Shown here in pieces: positions 44,685 to 56,454 of a DNA stretch of 64,000 nt (the stretch's first letter is position 1; every line of letters starts with the position of its first letter). A program made the translations under genes and the position numbers. The notes below the pieces were generated by a model. The model was not told the origin of the DNA, did no database searches, and saw only the letters and a list, made by a program, of their open reading frames with translations. Where the stretch lies: positions 2,914,001 through 2,978,000 of the forward strand of contig NZ_CP062500.1 of the NCBI RefSeq assembly GCF_014879975.1, given 5' to 3'. This stretch comes from Vibrio bathopelagicus. GTDB lineage: Bacteria; Pseudomonadota; Gammaproteobacteria; Enterobacterales; Vibrionaceae.

Positions 44685-47375
44685 TTAGTCTAGAGTACGT
44701 TTAACTTCAACAATTTCGAATACTTCGATCTGGTCACCAACGCGAACGTCGTTGTAGTTCTTAACGCCGATACCACACTCGTAACCATTTTTAACTTCTT
44801 GAACGTCATCTTTAAAGCGACGAAGTGACTCTAGTTCACCTTCGTAGATAACAACGTTTTCGCGAAGTACGCGGATTGGGTTGCTACGCTTAATCGTACC
44901 TTCAGTAACGATACAACCAGCGATTGCACCAAGTTTAGGCGACTTAAATACGTCACGAACTTGAGCAAGACCAATGATCTCTTGACGGAATTCAGGAGCA
45001 AGCATACCGCCCATCGCCTGTTTCACTTCGTCGATCAGTTGGTAAATGATTGAGTAGTAACGTAGATCTAGGTTTTCATTCTGAACAGTACCACGCGCAG
45101 TTGCGTCAGCACGTACGTTGAAACCAAGGATGATAGCGTTAGAAGCTGCTGCAAGCGTTGCATCAGTTTCCGTAATACCACCAACACCAGAACCTACGAT
45201 GTTCACTTTAACTTCGTCAGTTGACAGTTTCAGTAGAGAGTCAGCAATCGCTTCTACAGAACCTTGAACGTCAGCTTTAAGTACAACGTTAAGTTCAGCA
45301 ACTTCACCAGCCGTCATGTTCGCGAACATGTTCTCTAGTTTCGCTTTTTGTTGGCGAGCTAGTTTAACATCACGGAATTTACCTTGACGGTAGTTTGCAA
45401 CTTCACGAGCTTTACGCTCATCACGTACAACCGTTGCTTCATCACCTGAAGCAGGAACGCCAGAAAGACCTAGAATTTCTACAGGGATAGATGGACCTGC
45501 AGTTTCGATGTCTTTACCGTTTTCATCACGCATTGCACGAACACGGCCGTATTCTTGACCACAAAGAACGATGTCGCCTTTGTTTAGAGTACCAGACTGT
45601 ACTAGTACTGTTGCAACTGGACCGCGACCTTTATCAAGACGAGATTCAACAACAACACCAGATGCCATGCCTTCTTTAACCGCTGTAAGCTCAAGAACTT
45701 CAGACTGAAGAAGGATAGCTTCTAGAAGACCATCGATGTTTGTACCCTGTTTTGCAGAGATGTGAACGAAGATGTTCTCACCGCCCCATTCTTCAGGGAT
45801 AACGTCGTATTGAGCTAGCTCATTCTTAACGTTGTCTGGGTTTGCACCCTCTTTATCGATCTTGTTCACAGCAACAATCAGAGGAACGCCTGCCGCTTTC
45901 GCGTGCTGGATTGCTTCGATTGTTTGTGGCATTACGCCATCGTCTGCTGCAACAACAAGTACAACGATATCTGTCGCTTGAGCACCACGAGCACGCATAG
46001 CTGTAAACGCCGCGTGTCCAGGAGTATCAAGGAACGTGATCATGCCGTTGTCAGTATCTACGTGGTAAGCACCAATGTGCTGCGTGATACCGCCAGCTTC
46101 GCCAGAAGCAACGTGTGCTTTACGAATGTAATCAAGTGTAGAAGTTTTACCGTGGTCAACGTGACCCATGATAGTAACAACAGGAGCACGACCTTCTGCG
46201 ATAGCATCGCTATCACGGTCAGCTAGCACTGCTTCTTCTAATTCGTTTTCTTTGCGAAGGATAACCTTGTGGCCCATTTCTTCAGCAACAAGTTGTGCTG
46301 TTTCTTGGTCGATCACTTGGTTGATAGTCGCCATAGCGCCCATCTTCATCATCACTTTGATAACTTCAGTTGCTTTAACTGACATTTTGCTAGCCAGTTC
46401 AGAAACAACGATAGTTTCGCCGATAGCAACATCAGATTTAGCAACAGTTGCTGACTTATCGAAGCCTTGCTGCATTGAAGTTGGTTTAGCAAGCTTACCT
46501 TTACCGCCACGACCACGTTGGTTACGACCACCACGGTTGTTGCCAGGTTGAGCTGCTGGAGCAGGTTTCTTCTTGCGACGACGAGGAGCTTTCTCATCTT
46601 TTTTATCAGCCGCATCTTCTGCTTCACGAGCATAAGTAGAAGTAGTCACATGGTAATCCGCAGATTTCTCTTGCTCTTTCTTCTTCTTCTCTTCTTCAGA
46701 CCAACGTTCTTGGTTTTCTTCTGCTAACTTACGAGCCTCTTCAACAAGCTTAGCTGCTTCAGCTTCTGCTTTACGAGTTGCTTCTTGCTCTTGACGAGCT
46801 TTTAGTTCATCCGCTTCTTTTTTCACTTGTGCGTTAGCGTCTGCATTTTTTGAATTCATGTCTTTTTTAGCCTTATCAGCTTGTGCGCGTTGAGCCTTCT
46901 CTTCAGCTTCACGTTTTGCATCCGCTTCACGTGTTACTTTTGCTTCGGCTTCGCGCTGTGCTTTCTCTGCAGCATCACGTTTCGCTTGCTCTTCAGCATC
47001 GCGTTGTGCTTTCTCTTCCGCTTCACGATTAGCTGCATCCTCAGCCTCACGTTTCGCTTCATCTTCAATAGCGCTGCGCTTCACGTAAGTACGTTTTTTA
47101 CGTACCTCTACTTGAACATCCTTACTCTTACCGCCTCCAGCGGCAACACTTAGCGTGCTGCGGGTCTTGCGTTGAAGAGTTAAACGAGTCGGTTCTGTTT
47201 CACCTGAAGTATCGCCGTGCTCCTTTTTAAGGTGCGTTAGCAATGTTTGCTTCTCTGAATCAGTCACTTGATCCGACCCTGCTTTCTTCATGCCTGCATC
47301 AGCAAGTTGTTCAATTAAGCGGTCAACTGGCGTACCAATCTCTTCACTCAGTGCTTTAACTGTTAATTGTGTCAT
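44685..47375 (-). CDS. infB: Translation initiation factor IF-2
   Basis: The 896-residue protein has an IF-2 N-terminal domain, a long highly charged Ala/Glu/Lys/Arg coiled-coil-like stretch (residues about 100-265), a basic GRGGKGK-type linker, the GTPase domain with [17 protein letters not shown] and NKID, and the C-terminal fMet-tRNA-binding domains. IF-2 brings initiator tRNA to the 30S subunit and promotes subunit joining. It follows nusA by 22 bases. Internal starts giving shorter IF-2 forms, as in E. coli, are possible. Confidence 0.97.
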   Translation of the reverse strand: MTQLTVKALSEEIGTPVDRLIEQLADAGMKKAGSDQVTDSEKQTLLTHLKKEHGDTSGETEPTRLTLQRKTRSTLSVAAGGGKSKDVQVEVRKKRTYVKRSAIEDEAKREAEDAANREAEEKAQRDAEEQAKRDAAEKAQREAEAKVTREADAKREAEEKAQRAQADKAKKDMNSKNADANAQVKKEADELKARQEQEATRKAEAEAAKLVEEARKLAEENQERWSEEEKKKKEQEKSADYHVTTSTYAREAEDAADKKDEKAPRRRKKKPAPAAQPGNNRGGRNQRGRGGKGKLAKPTSMQQGFDKSATVAKSDVAIGETIVVSELASKMSVKATEVIKVMMKMGAMATINQVIDQETAQLVAEEMGHKVILRKENELEEAVLADRDSDAIAEGRAPVVTIMGHVDHGKTSTLDYIRKAHVASGEAGGITQHIGAYHVDTDNGMITFLDTPGHAAFTAMRARGAQATDIVVLVVAADDGVMPQTIEAIQHAKAAGVPLIVAVNKIDKEGANPDNVKNELAQYDVIPEEWGGENIFVHISAKQGTNIDGLLEAILLQSEVLELTAVKEGMASGVVVESRLDKGRGPVATVLVQSGTLNKGDIVLCGQEYGRVRAMRDENGKDIETAGPSIPVEILGLSGVPASGDEATVVRDERKAREVANYRQGKFRDVKLARQQKAKLENMFANMTAGEVAELNVVLKADVQGSVEAIADSLLKLSTDEVKVNIVGSGVGGITETDATLAAASNAIILGFNVRADATARGTVQNENLDLRYYSIIYQLIDEVKQAMGGMLAPEFRQEIIGLAQVRDVFKSPKLGAIAGCIVTEGTIKRSNPIRVLRENVVIYEGELESLRRFKDDVQEVKNGYECGIGVKNYNDVRVGDQIEVFEIVEVKRTLD

Positions 47376-47397
47376 ACCGCTCTCTCTCCTTGCTGAA

Positions 47398-48885
47398 TTA
47401 TTCTTCGTCGCCGAACCAACAGATGTTACGCGCAGCCATAATCAGCTCGCCCGCACGCTCTGCAGTTAGGTCTTCGATGCCTTCTAGTTCATCAACGCCT
47501 TGGTCAGCTAGGTCTTCCAATGTAGCAACGCCTTTTGCAGCTAGCTTGTAAGCCATTTCACGCTCAAGACCTTCAAGTGCAAGTAGGTCTTCAGCAGGCT
47601 CAACACCATCGAAAGTTTCTTCTTTCGCTAGCGCTAGAGTAGTCAGTGCGTCTTTTGCGCGGTTACGTAGTTCTTCGACGATACCTTCGTCTAGACCGTC
47701 CACTTCAAGAAGCTCGTTTACAGGAACGTATGCTACTTCTTCAAGCGTCGAGAAACCTTCTTCAACAAGCATTTGAGCAAAGTCTTCTTCGATGTCTAGG
47801 TGCTTCATGAAGTTTTCAATTGAAGCAACGGCTTCTTCTTGGTGCTTCTTCTGAAGATCTTCAACAGTCATTACGTTCAGTTCCCAACCAGTTAGTTGAG
47901 ATGCTAGACGTACGTTTTGACCGCTACGACCGATAGCTTGCGCTAGGTTGTCAGCTTCAACCGCGATGTCCATTGAATGTGTATCTTCATCAACGATGAT
48001 AGAAGCCACATCAGCAGGAGCCATTGCGTTGATTACGAATTGTGCCGGGTTATCGTCCCAAAGCACGATATCGATACGCTCACCGCCAAGGTCGTTAGAA
48101 ACAGCTTGTACACGTGCACCACGCATACCAACACACGCACCAACAGGGTCAATACGTTTGTCGTTTGTTTTAACAGCGATTTTAGCACGAGAACCAGCGT
48201 CACGTGCAGCACCTTTAAGTTCAATTAGCTCTTCGCCAATTTCAGGCACTTCAACACGGAATAGTTCAGCTAGCATTTCAGGCTTAGAGCGAGTAATGAA
48301 CAACTGGAAGCCGCGAGCTTCTGGCTTAACTGCGTATAGAAGACCACGAACACGGTCACCTGGACGGAAGTTTTCACGAGGAAGCTGGTCATCACGAAGG
48401 ATTACCGCTTCAGCGTTGCTACCTAGGTCTAGGATAATAGTGTCACGGTTTACTTTCTTAACAACACCAGTAACTAGCTCACCTTCGTTATCGATAAACT
48501 GCTCAACGATTTGAGCACGTTCAGCTTCACGTACTTTCTGTACGATAACTTGCTTAGCCGTTTGAGTCGTAATACGGTCAAACGTTACTGATTCGATGTC
48601 ATCTTCAATGAAACCGCCAAGTTCGATCTCTGGGTCATCGTACTTCGCAGCTTCAATAGAGATTTCTTTTGTTGGGAATTCAACTTCCTCAACAGCTTCC
48701 CAACGGCGGAAAGTTTCGAAATTACCCGTTTTACGGTCAATTTCAACACGAACTTCGATTTCTAGTTCGCTTTTCTTTTTTGTTGCCGTTGCAAGCGCGA
48801 TTTCAAGCGCTTCAAAAATACGCTCACGAGGAACTGCTTTCTCATTAGAAACAGCTTCTACTACCGCCAAAATTTCTTTGTTCAT
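47398..48885 (-). CDS. nusA: Transcription termination/antitermination factor NusA
   Basis: The 495-residue protein has the N-terminal RNA-polymerase-binding domain, an S1 domain ([20 protein letters not shown]), two KH domains ([20 protein letters not shown]), and two acidic C-terminal helix-hairpin repeats as in gamma-proteobacteria. NusA modulates pausing, termination and antitermination. It lies between rimP and infB in the conserved order and may regulate its own operon. Confidence 0.97.
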   Translation of the reverse strand: MNKEILAVVEAVSNEKAVPRERIFEALEIALATATKKKSELEIEVRVEIDRKTGNFETFRRWEAVEEVEFPTKEISIEAAKYDDPEIELGGFIEDDIESVTFDRITTQTAKQVIVQKVREAERAQIVEQFIDNEGELVTGVVKKVNRDTIILDLGSNAEAVILRDDQLPRENFRPGDRVRGLLYAVKPEARGFQLFITRSKPEMLAELFRVEVPEIGEELIELKGAARDAGSRAKIAVKTNDKRIDPVGACVGMRGARVQAVSNDLGGERIDIVLWDDNPAQFVINAMAPADVASIIVDEDTHSMDIAVEADNLAQAIGRSGQNVRLASQLTGWELNVMTVEDLQKKHQEEAVASIENFMKHLDIEEDFAQMLVEEGFSTLEEVAYVPVNELLEVDGLDEGIVEELRNRAKDALTTLALAKEETFDGVEPAEDLLALEGLEREMAYKLAAKGVATLEDLADQGVDELEGIEDLTAERAGELIMAARNICWFGDEE

Positions 48886-48920
48886 TAATCTAGCCTCTTA
48901 AGCTCATCTCTCTAGGAGAA

Positions 48921-49376
48921 CTAAAATTTAGGGATCAGGTTAGCTTTCGCAATATTGCTCAGGACGAATTCTTCTTCTTGTCCTTCAACCAATACTTTTA
49001 CTGTCTCGCCTTCAATAGATTGGATATCACCTTTCCATTTACGACGGTTGCCGACAGCCATTTTCAAAACGATGCTTACCTCGTGACCAATAAATTGTTG
49101 GTAATGCTCTGCTTTGAACAGTGGTCTCTCTAAACCTGGTGAAGAAACTTCAAGGTTATAAGCCACTGAAATTGGATCTTCAACGTCCATTACGGCACTT
49201 ACTTGGTGACTAACCTCAGAGCAATCGTCTACATTGATACCATTTGGTGAATCGATGTAAATACGTAGCGTTGAGTGCTCACCAGCACGAATAAATTCTA
49301 ATCCAACTAACTCATAACCTGATGCTGCTACTGGAGCGTCAAGCATTTCAGTAAGTTGTCTTTCTAAACCAGTCAT
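48921..49376 (-). CDS. rimP: Ribosome maturation factor RimP
   Basis: The 151-residue protein has the RimP two-domain pattern ([51 protein letters not shown]). It is needed for 30S subunit maturation. GGAGTGG precedes the ATG, and a terminator-like hairpin with a T7 run ends only 17 bases upstream of it. First protein gene of the rimP-nusA-infB line. Confidence 0.96.
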   Translation of the reverse strand: MTGLERQLTEMLDAPVAASGYELVGLEFIRAGEHSTLRIYIDSPNGINVDDCSEVSHQVSAVMDVEDPISVAYNLEVSSPGLERPLFKAEHYQQFIGHEVSIVLKMAVGNRRKWKGDIQSIEGETVKVLVEGQEEEFVLSNIAKANLIPKF

Positions 49377-49393
49377 TTAACCACTCCAGAAAC

Positions 49394-49413
49394 AAAAAAA
49401 GGGCTCAAAGCCC
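49394..49413 (-). terminator. Terminator-like hairpin just before rimP
   Basis: On the minus strand GGGCT-TTG-AGCCC is directly followed by T7, ending 17 bases before the rimP ATG and just ahead of its ribosome site. This is the shape of an attenuator controlling the nusA operon. Confidence 0.75.
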
Positions 49414-49467
49414 AATTTAAATTCCAAGCAAACATTATCTAAATTGCATTTACAAATGCTTAGATAA

Positions 49468-49497
49468 CAAAAAACCCCGTATAAGCCGGGGTTTTTG
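49468..49497 (-). terminator. Terminator of the tRNA genes
   Basis: The stem AAAAACCCCG / CGGGGTTTTT with a 7-base loop and a T6 run on the minus strand lies after metY and before rimP. Confidence 0.9.
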
Positions 49498-49611
49498 TTG
49501 CTGGACCCTTATATGTTAAGTGCCATCATATTTGATATTACACTTAACTCACAGTGAGGTTCACACTGTGCAAACTTGCTACCAATACATGCTATATAAT
49601 AGCATTAAAAT

Positions 49612-49688
<77 letters not shown>

Positions 49689-49741
49689 TCCGACTTGTGA
49701 GCATTATACGCCCAACAAGATGTTTTACAAGTTTGTAAACA

Positions 49742-49826
49742 TGGTGCCGAGAGAGGGACTCGAACCCTCACACCCTAAGGCACTAGCACCTCATGCTAGC
49801 GTGTCTACCAATTTCACCATCTCGGC
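49742..49826 (-). tRNA. leuU: tRNA-Leu (GAG)
   Basis: The 85-base class II tRNA has the anticodon loop ATGAGGT (anticodon GAG), a long variable arm (TGCCTTAGGGTGT), GGTTCGAGTCC in the T arm and an encoded CCA. It lies 17 bases after the secG stop, matching the secG-leuU-metY order of E. coli. Confidence 0.97.
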
Positions 49827-49842
49827 ATCAAATTTTTGCAGA

Positions 49843-50175
49843 TTATTGTGGAATCTCGTCGCCTTGCGCCGGAACTTCACTCACTGCCTCTTCAGCTTGC
49901 TGAATTACCTGACCTTCAGTCGGGTTAATCCATTGTGACTCAGTTTTATGTGTAGACATATTACCAAGCACTAAGCTAAGGATAAAAAATGTAGTTGCAA
50001 AAATTGCAGTCATTCGGGTAAGGAAATTTCCTGAGCCACCAGCACCAAACACAGTGTTTGAAGCGCCAGCACCGAATGAGGCTCCCATATCTGCGCCTTT
50101 ACCTTGTTGAATCAACACTAGGCCAATTACACCAAGCGCTGCCAACAGGTAAATCACAAGTAGAACTGTAAACAT
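49843..50175 (-). CDS. secG: Protein-export membrane protein SecG
   Basis: The 110-residue protein has two membrane helices (residues about 2-22 and 52-72) flanking the SecG-specific [20 protein letters not shown] loop, and an acidic tail. It is a subunit of the SecYEG translocon. I start it at 50175 (AGGTGG upstream, family N-terminus [11 protein letters not shown]). The two tRNA genes follow immediately on the same strand. Confidence 0.96.
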   Translation of the reverse strand: MFTVLLVIYLLAALGVIGLVLIQQGKGADMGASFGAGASNTVFGAGGSGNFLTRMTAIFATTFFILSLVLGNMSTHKTESQWINPTEGQVIQQAEEAVSEVPAQGDEIPQ

Positions 50176-50350
50176 TTTTCCACCTATGTTCCTAATTGTT
50201 GAGCCAGCGCCGTTCAAAAAATCATTTTCAAGAACAAGGCTAGCGACCTCCTAACTGAAGGCCGAGCAATACTAGCGAATGCGACGATGACTGACAAGGG
50301 GAATTTGCTAAAAAATAAGCCTTTAACAAGCGAGTGGTTAAAAAAAGGGC

Positions 50351-50383
50351 AAAAGCGACATAAAACTCGTTTATGTCGCTTTT
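50351..50383 (-). terminator. Terminator after glmM
   Basis: The perfect 14-bp stem AAAAGCGACATAAA / TTTATGTCGCTTTT has a 5-base loop, 70 bases after the glmM stop. Short T runs follow on both strands. Confidence 0.8.
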
Positions 50384-50453
50384 CATCAAGGCATAAGTTA
50401 AACAGACTTAATCACAGGCATGATGATGCATGCCACAACGATAAACTATTTAA

Positions 50454-51794
50454 TTAGCAATTCGCTTTTACAGCATCAGCAATCTTAAGTGCAGATTTCT
50501 GAACAAGATCAGCATCTTCACCTTCAACCATCACTCGCAATAGAGGCTCTGTGCCTGACTTACGCAGCAATACGCGGCCTTTTTCGCCCAGCTCAGCTTC
50601 TACTTCAACAACTGCGGCTTTAACCGCCTCTGCTTCTAATGGGTTTGAGTCGCCGCTGAAACGAACATTTTCTAGAACCTGAGGGTATAACGTCATACCT
50701 TGAGAAAGTTCATTCAGTGTCATTTCACTATCAACGACTGAAGCCAACACTTGCAGCGCTGCAACGATGGCATCACCGGTCGTTACTTTATCCAATAGAA
50801 TCACATGGCCAGAGTTTTCTGCACCGATCTTCCAGCCTTTAGCAAGAAGCTGCTCCATTACATAACGGTCACCTACAGCAGCACGTACAAATGGAATACC
50901 TAATTGCTTAAGTCCATTTTCCATACCAAGGTTCGTCATCAATGTACCGACAACACCGCCTTTTAGTTCACCACGACGTAGCGCATCACGAGCAATGATG
51001 TAAGCGATTTGGTCACCATCAACTTTGTTGCCTAGCTCATCAACCATGATGATGCGGTCACCGTCGCCATCAAAACCAAGGCCTAAAGCTGCTTTTTCTT
51101 CAACCACTTTAGCTTGCAGAGCACGCACATCCGTCGCACCCACTTCATGGTTAATGTTGGTACCATTTGGCTCAACACCCATTGCAATGACTTCAGCACC
51201 CAACTCTTTAAACACAGCTGGCGCGATGTGGTAAGTTGCACCGTGAGCGCAATCAACCACAATTTTCATTCCCGCTAATGTCATTTTGTGTGGGAATGTA
51301 CTTTTACAAAATTCAATATAACGGCCTGCTGCATCATTTAAACGTACCGCTTTACCTAGTACTGAAGACTCCACGCACTCGATATCTTTGTCTAGTTCGG
51401 CTTCGATTGCCAACTCAATTTCATCCGACAATTTAGTTCCTTCAGAAGAGAAGAACTTAATGCCGTTATCGTAATATGGGTTGTGCGATGCAGAAATAAC
51501 AATCCCCGCCTCAGCACGGAAAGTTTGTGTTAGGTAAGCAACAGCCGGTGTCGGCATTGGCCCCGTAAACGTAGCCTGAAGGCCTGCAGCAGCTAAGCCA
51601 GCTTCTAAAGCAGACTCAAGCATGTAACCAGAAATACGAGTATCTTTACCGATAATCACTTTCTTTGTGCCCTGCTTTGCTAAAACACGACCCGCAGCCC
51701 AGCCAAGCTTCAAAACAAAATCAGGCGTAATTGGGTACTGACCCACTTTGCCACGTACGCCATCTGTGCCGAAGTAACGTCTTTTATCAGACAT
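50454..51794 (-). CDS. glmM: Phosphoglucosamine mutase GlmM
   Basis: The 446-residue protein has the phosphoserine motif [16 protein letters not shown] (reactive Ser103), the metal loop GFDGDGDRI and the phosphate-binding [12 protein letters not shown] near the C-terminus. It converts glucosamine-6-phosphate to glucosamine-1-phosphate for peptidoglycan and LPS. It follows folP by 22 bases, the usual ftsH-folP-glmM order. Confidence 0.97.
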   Translation of the reverse strand: MSDKRRYFGTDGVRGKVGQYPITPDFVLKLGWAAGRVLAKQGTKKVIIGKDTRISGYMLESALEAGLAAAGLQATFTGPMPTPAVAYLTQTFRAEAGIVISASHNPYYDNGIKFFSSEGTKLSDEIELAIEAELDKDIECVESSVLGKAVRLNDAAGRYIEFCKSTFPHKMTLAGMKIVVDCAHGATYHIAPAVFKELGAEVIAMGVEPNGTNINHEVGATDVRALQAKVVEEKAALGLGFDGDGDRIIMVDELGNKVDGDQIAYIIARDALRRGELKGGVVGTLMTNLGMENGLKQLGIPFVRAAVGDRYVMEQLLAKGWKIGAENSGHVILLDKVTTGDAIVAALQVLASVVDSEMTLNELSQGMTLYPQVLENVRFSGDSNPLEAEAVKAAVVEVEAELGEKGRVLLRKSGTEPLLRVMVEGEDADLVQKSALKIADAVKANC

Positions 51795-51816
51795 ATTGAT
51801 TTTCCTTAATTATTAT

Positions 51817-52647
51817 TTAGTGATTGTTGTTCATCACTTCAATTATCTTCATCGCTTCCAATGTATCTTCTACATCGTGAACGCGAATAATTTGAGCACC
51901 TTTCATCGCCGCAATGGTCGCGCAAGTAACACTTCCTACCATGCAATCTGCTGGGGCTTTATCTAGCAGTTTAAAGATCATCGATTTTCTCGAGATACCC
52001 GCTAAGATTGGCAAGCCAAGCGTATGAAATTTTTCAAGGTGCGCTAATAGGTGGTAATTATGCTCTATCGTTTTACCAAAACCAAAGCCAGGATCGAGAA
52101 CAAGTTGCTCTTTAGGTATGCCGACAACCTCACAAGCCTCAACCCTTTCTTTTAAAAAGTCTTCGACATCCGTGAAAACATCGTCATAGCTAGGGTTAGC
52201 TTGCATGGTTCTTGGCTGGCCTTTCATGTGCATCAAACAAACTGGAACTTGAGCTTGAGCAGCAGCTTCTAAAGCGCCCGGCTCTTGCAGAGCTCGCACA
52301 TCATTGATCAAGTCAGCTCCCGCTTCAACGGCTTGACGCATCACTTCCGCTTTGCTGGTATCAATAGAAATCCACACATCAAAATTGGCTCGAATCGCTT
52401 TAATTGCAGGGATAACCCTTGATAGTTCATCCTCCAATGTAACTTCAGGCGCTCCCGGACGGGTAGATTCACCACCGATATCAATAATACTGACACCTGC
52501 TTTGATCATGCGTTCAGCTTGCTGCAATGCTTTCTCTAATGAATTGAATTGACCACCATCAGAAAATGAGTCGGGAGTTACATTGAGGATACCCATCACA
52601 TGAGGACGGTCTAAAAGGAGTGTTTTGCTGTTTGCTTGTAATATCAT
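51817..52647 (-). CDS. folP: Dihydropteroate synthase FolP
   Basis: The 276-residue TIM-barrel enzyme has MGILNVTPDSFSDGG, the DIGGESTRPGAPEV pterin/sulfonamide loop and VLDPGFGFGKT. It joins p-aminobenzoate with the pterin pyrophosphate in folate synthesis and is the sulfonamide target. It follows ftsH by 89 bases, which include a terminator, and is closely linked to glmM. Confidence 0.97.
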   Translation of the reverse strand: MILQANSKTLLLDRPHVMGILNVTPDSFSDGGQFNSLEKALQQAERMIKAGVSIIDIGGESTRPGAPEVTLEDELSRVIPAIKAIRANFDVWISIDTSKAEVMRQAVEAGADLINDVRALQEPGALEAAAQAQVPVCLMHMKGQPRTMQANPSYDDVFTDVEDFLKERVEACEVVGIPKEQLVLDPGFGFGKTIEHNYHLLAHLEKFHTLGLPILAGISRKSMIFKLLDKAPADCMVGSVTCATIAAMKGAQIIRVHDVEDTLEAMKIIEVMNNNH

Positions 52648-52691
52648 AGAAGGCTGGTCTTAAAAGGTTAAAACACTTTGCGCTATAAACA

Positions 52692-52719
52692 GAAAAACCC
52701 TGAGCGTACTCAGGGTTTT
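52692..52719 (-). terminator. Terminator of ftsH
   Basis: The perfect 11-bp stem AAAACCCTGAG / CTCAGGGTTTT has a 4-base loop and T5 on the minus strand, 18 bases after the ftsH stop and 45 bases before the folP start. Confidence 0.9.
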
Positions 52720-52736
52720 AATTAATAGCTTAGCGA

Positions 52737-54707
52737 TTAAGAGTCTTTGTTTTGAGCATCATCTGATTCAGACTTAGCTTCTTCAACTTTTGACTCTTCA
52801 GCTTTTGGTTCGGCTTTAGCTTCAGATTTCTCCTCAGCTTCAGGCTTAGCTTCTTCCTTTGCAGGTTCTGCTTTTGCCTGGTCACCCCAACCAGCAGGCT
52901 CACGAATATCAGTCTTACGTTCCATGAGGTCATCAATCTGACCCGCATCGATCGTTTCGTACTTCATAAGCGCATCTTTCATCGAGTGCATCAAATCCAT
53001 ATTATCTTCTAGGATTTGCTTAGCTCGAGCGTAGTTGCGGTCGATAAGAATGCGAATTTCTTCATCGATAAGTCGAGTTGTATCGTCAGAAACATGCTTC
53101 GCTTGACTCATGCCGCGACCTAGGAAAACTTCGCCTTCTTCTTCAGCATAAAGAAGAGGACCCAGCTTCTCAGAGAAGCCCCATTGCGTAACCATCTTAC
53201 GAGCAATATCTGTTGCACGTTCGATATCGTTAGACGCACCAGTCGAAACCTTCTCTTTACCGTAGATAAGCTCTTCAGCAAGACGACCACCGTACAAGCT
53301 AGAAATCATTGACTCTAGATGTTGGCGAGACATGCTTACGCGATCTTGTTCTGGTAGATACATCGTCACACCAAGTGCACGACCACGAGGGATGATTGAT
53401 ACTTTGTACACTGGATCGTGTTCAGGTACCAAACGACCGACAATCGCGTGACCCGCTTCATGGTAAGCCGTTGACTCTTTCACTTCTTCAGACATAACCA
53501 TTGAACGGCGCTCTGCACCCATCATGATCTTATCTTTCGCAAGTTCAAACTCAACCATAGATACATTGCGTTTGTTTCCGCGAGCAGCAAATAGAGCCGC
53601 TTCGTTAACAAGGTTCGCAAGATCTGCACCAGAGAAGCCTGGAGTACCACGAGCAATCAGAGATGGTTCAACATCGCCTGACAGTGGAACTTTACGCATG
53701 TGTACTTTAAGAATCTGTTCACGACCACGTACATCAGGTAGACCAACCACAACTTGACGGTCAAAACGACCTGGACGAAGTAGTGCTGGGTCTAGTACGT
53801 CTGGACGGTTAGTCGCAGCGATAACAATAATACCTTCGTTACCCTCGAAACCATCCATCTCAACCAGCATTTGGTTCAGTGTTTGCTCACGTTCATCGTG
53901 ACCACCACCAACACCAGCGCCACGTTGACGACCTACTGCATCGATTTCATCGATAAAGATGATACATGGTGCGGCTTTCTTCGCTTGTTCGAACATGTCA
54001 CGCACACGAGATGCACCAACACCAACGAACATTTCTACGAAGTCAGAACCAGATATAGTAAAGAACGGTACTTTCGCTTCACCCGCAATTGCTTTTGCAA
54101 GCAATGTCTTACCAGTGCCAGGAGGACCAACCAACAGAATACCTGTAGGGATCTTACCGCCTAGCTTTTGGAAACGACTTGGGTCACGAAGGTAGTCAAC
54201 AAGTTCTTTAACGTCTTCTTTTGCTTCGTCACAACCTGCAACATCAGCAAACATCGTTTTAATTTGTTCTTCGCTCATCATTCGAGCTTTGCTCTTACCA
54301 AACGACATTGCGCCTTTACCGCCGCCGCCGCCTTGCATTTGACGCATGAAGAAAATCCACACACCAATCAGTAAGATCATTGGGAACCAAGAGATGAAGA
54401 TAGTGCCAAGCAGGCTCTGCTCTTCAGGTGGTGTGCCCTGAACTTTCACGTTTTGGTTAATTAAGTCATCAAGTAGCTTCTGATCATAAACAGGCATGTA
54501 AGTTACATACTTAGCACCACCACCACGACGGGTGAAAGATATTTCACTGTTATTGAACTGTGCGTCTTGAATCTGGCCTTGGCCAACTTCCTGTACAAAC
54601 GTGGTGTAATCAACTGCTCTGCCATTACTTTCACCAGGGCCGAAGCTCTGGAATACAGACATAAGCACTACAGCGATAACTAGCCACAGAATTAAATTTT
54701 TTGCCAT
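52737..54707 (-). CDS. ftsH: ATP-dependent zinc metalloprotease FtsH
   Basis: The 656-residue inner-membrane protease has two N-terminal helices around a periplasmic domain, the AAA ATPase with GPPGTGKT (about residue 190) and [15 protein letters not shown], and the zinc site HEAGH. It degrades membrane and regulatory proteins such as LpxC. The ATG at 54707 gives the family N-terminus [10 protein letters not shown]. The last 47 residues are a Lys/Glu/Ala/Pro repeat-like tail unlike the E. coli end. It lies 107 bases after rlmE. Confidence 0.97.
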   Translation of the reverse strand: MAKNLILWLVIAVVLMSVFQSFGPGESNGRAVDYTTFVQEVGQGQIQDAQFNNSEISFTRRGGGAKYVTYMPVYDQKLLDDLINQNVKVQGTPPEEQSLLGTIFISWFPMILLIGVWIFFMRQMQGGGGGKGAMSFGKSKARMMSEEQIKTMFADVAGCDEAKEDVKELVDYLRDPSRFQKLGGKIPTGILLVGPPGTGKTLLAKAIAGEAKVPFFTISGSDFVEMFVGVGASRVRDMFEQAKKAAPCIIFIDEIDAVGRQRGAGVGGGHDEREQTLNQMLVEMDGFEGNEGIIVIAATNRPDVLDPALLRPGRFDRQVVVGLPDVRGREQILKVHMRKVPLSGDVEPSLIARGTPGFSGADLANLVNEAALFAARGNKRNVSMVEFELAKDKIMMGAERRSMVMSEEVKESTAYHEAGHAIVGRLVPEHDPVYKVSIIPRGRALGVTMYLPEQDRVSMSRQHLESMISSLYGGRLAEELIYGKEKVSTGASNDIERATDIARKMVTQWGFSEKLGPLLYAEEEGEVFLGRGMSQAKHVSDDTTRLIDEEIRILIDRNYARAKQILEDNMDLMHSMKDALMKYETIDAGQIDDLMERKTDIREPAGWGDQAKAEPAKEEAKPEAEEKSEAKAEPKAEESKVEEAKSESDDAQNKDS

Positions 54708-54814
54708 GTCACTCAAGGTGTCAGCCTCTCGATAACTAATTGTAATTAAAGGTAGGGTACTACAGTTTGTAACCTGTAGCTATATTGTTAACGGTTCAAA
54801 ATCGAACAGAATCG

Positions 54815-55444
54815 TTAACCTTTGTAACCAGTGGCTACGATAAACACTTCACGAGAACGAGCTCGAGAAGAGTCGGGTTTTCTGACCTTAACCGTTTTAA
54901 ACATCTCACGGACATCTTTAACGTATTGGTCAAACCCTTCGCCTTGGAATACTTTAACAACAAAACTACCATTGGTAGCTAGAACTTGTCGACACATATC
55001 CAAAGCTAATTCAACCAAATACATAGCTCTTGGTTGGTCTACTGAGTTATTTCCCGCAATGTTAGGTGCCATGTCAGACATAACCACATCAACCATATTA
55101 GGTTGAATACGATCTAACAACGCTTCCAATACTGCTTCTTCGCGGAAATCACCTTGTAAAAAGCTCACCCCAGCGATTGGATCCATAGGTAACAAGTCAC
55201 ACGCAATGATTTGTCCACTGTCACCAATAATCTTAGCAGCATATTGAGACCAACCGCCAGGAGCTGCACCCAAATCCACAACGGTCATCGCAGGAGACAA
55301 CAATTTATCTTTCGCTTGAATCTCTTCCATTTTGAAATAAGCACGTGAACGATAGCCTTTCTTTCTCGCCTCATTTGCGTACTTGTCGTCGAAGTGTTCC
55401 TTCAACCAACGGCCTGAACTGGCCGAGTGTTTCTGTTTACTCAT
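54815..55444 (-). CDS. rlmE: 23S rRNA (uridine-2'-O)-methyltransferase RlmE
   Basis: The 209-residue methyltransferase has the K-D-K-E tetrad (Lys38 in YFKMEE; Asp in MSDMAPN; Lys in VVKVFQGEG; Glu in SREVFIV) and the SAM loop [15 protein letters not shown]. It methylates the 2'-O of U2552 in 23S rRNA. The start at 55444 gives the family N-terminus [10 protein letters not shown]. It is divergent from yhbY. Confidence 0.96.
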   Translation of the reverse strand: MSKQKHSASSGRWLKEHFDDKYANEARKKGYRSRAYFKMEEIQAKDKLLSPAMTVVDLGAAPGGWSQYAAKIIGDSGQIIACDLLPMDPIAGVSFLQGDFREEAVLEALLDRIQPNMVDVVMSDMAPNIAGNNSVDQPRAMYLVELALDMCRQVLATNGSFVVKVFQGEGFDQYVKDVREMFKTVKVRKPDSSRARSREVFIVATGYKG

Positions 55445-55558
55445 TGGATACCTAAATTGGAGGAAAGTACTAATTGCTGAATAAATTATAGTCTTCAGCA
55501 TTAGATGGCGTTAAAATAGGTTTTTTCAACCCTAATACTAAAGAAAATTGGCCGCGTA

Positions 55559-55855
55559 ATGAACCTAAGTACCAAACAAAAGCAGCATCTAAAGGGCCTA
55601 GCTCACAGTTTAAAACCTGTAGTGCTAATGGGCGCAAATGGACTTACTGAAGCTGTTCTAGCGGAAATCGAATTAGCTCTAGACCACCACGAACTGATCA
55701 AGATTAAAGTAGCATCAGAAGACCGTGAGACTAAGCAACTAATTATCGATGCAATTGTACGTGAAACTAAAGCTGAGAAAGTACAAACTATCGGTAAAGT
55801 TCTTGTACTGTTCCGTCAGTCTGAAGCACGTAAAATCGAGATTCCACGCAAATAA
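55559..55855 (+). CDS. yhbY: YhbY-family ribosome-assembly RNA-binding protein
   Basis: The 98-residue protein has the CRS1-YhbY (CRM) fold with the GxxG-type motif VLMGANGLTEAV. YhbY associates with pre-50S ribosomes in E. coli. It is divergent from rlmE with a 114-base gap, and convergent with greA across a shared terminator. Confidence 0.92.
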   Translation: MNLSTKQKQHLKGLAHSLKPVVLMGANGLTEAVLAEIELALDHHELIKIKVASEDRETKQLIIDAIVRETKAEKVQTIGKVLVLFRQSEARKIEIPRK

Positions 55856-55928
55856 GTTAGTTTGACATCAAACTAGCTCCGCAATCAGAAAGCCACAGAG
55901 CTTATCTTTTAGTGTAGCGTGAGAAACG

Positions 55929-55954
55929 AAAAAGGTCGCATTTGCGACCTTTTT
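55929..55954. terminator. Bidirectional terminator between yhbY and greA
   Basis: The perfect stem AAAAAGGTCGCA / TGCGACCTTTTT has a very short loop. It serves both yhbY (rightward) and greA (leftward, stop at 55981). Confidence 0.92.
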
Positions 55955-55980
55955 ACTTATTAGAACCAAAGTAAATTCAA

Positions 55981-56454
55981 CTAGATGTATTCTACTTTGT
56001 CGATTTCGAAATCTTTATCGCCGCCAGGTGTAGAGATAATAACCTCATCACCTTCCATCTTACCAATAAGACCACGAGCGATCGGTGATTTCACCGAAAT
56101 GCGGCCAGTTTTGATTTCAGCTTCATCTTCAGAAACGATTTGGTAACGGAACTCTTCATCAGTATCTACGTCAATCAAAGTAACCGTAGTACCAAAGATA
56201 ACCTTACCTGTGTTATCCATTTGAGTTACGTCGATGATCTGAGCTAGCGATAGCTTGTATTCGATATCTCGAATTTGAGCTTCACAGATACCCTGCTCTT
56301 CACGAGCTGCATGATATTCAGCGTTCTCTTTCAAGTCACCTAGTTCACGAGCTTCACCAATAGCTGCTGAAATAATAGGACGTAGCTTAAGTAGGCGATC
56401 TAATTCGTCACGTAGCTTCTGAGCGCCACGTACTGTCATTGGAACCTTTTCCAT
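55981..56454 (-). CDS. greA: Transcription elongation factor GreA
   Basis: The 157-residue protein has the N-terminal coiled coil ([36 protein letters not shown] with the acidic tip) and the C-terminal FKBP-like domain ([16 protein letters not shown]). GreA enters the RNA polymerase secondary channel and rescues backtracked complexes. GAGG precedes the ATG. Confidence 0.97.
   Translation of the reverse strand: MEKVPMTVRGAQKLRDELDRLLKLRPIISAAIGEARELGDLKENAEYHAAREEQGICEAQIRDIEYKLSLAQIIDVTQMDNTGKVIFGTTVTLIDVDTDEEFRYQIVSEDEAEIKTGRISVKSPIARGLIGKMEGDEVIISTPGGDKDFEIDKVEYI

Noticed and set aside
46168..47153. Several 90-130-codon frames opposite infB
   Set aside because: They arise from the repetitive Ala/Glu/Lys codons of the IF-2 linker read backwards; no domain, no ribosome site.
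47948..48514. A 188-codon open frame opposite nusA
   Set aside because: It is a shadow on the other strand of a highly conserved gene, has Arg/Ser-rich composition and no ribosome site.
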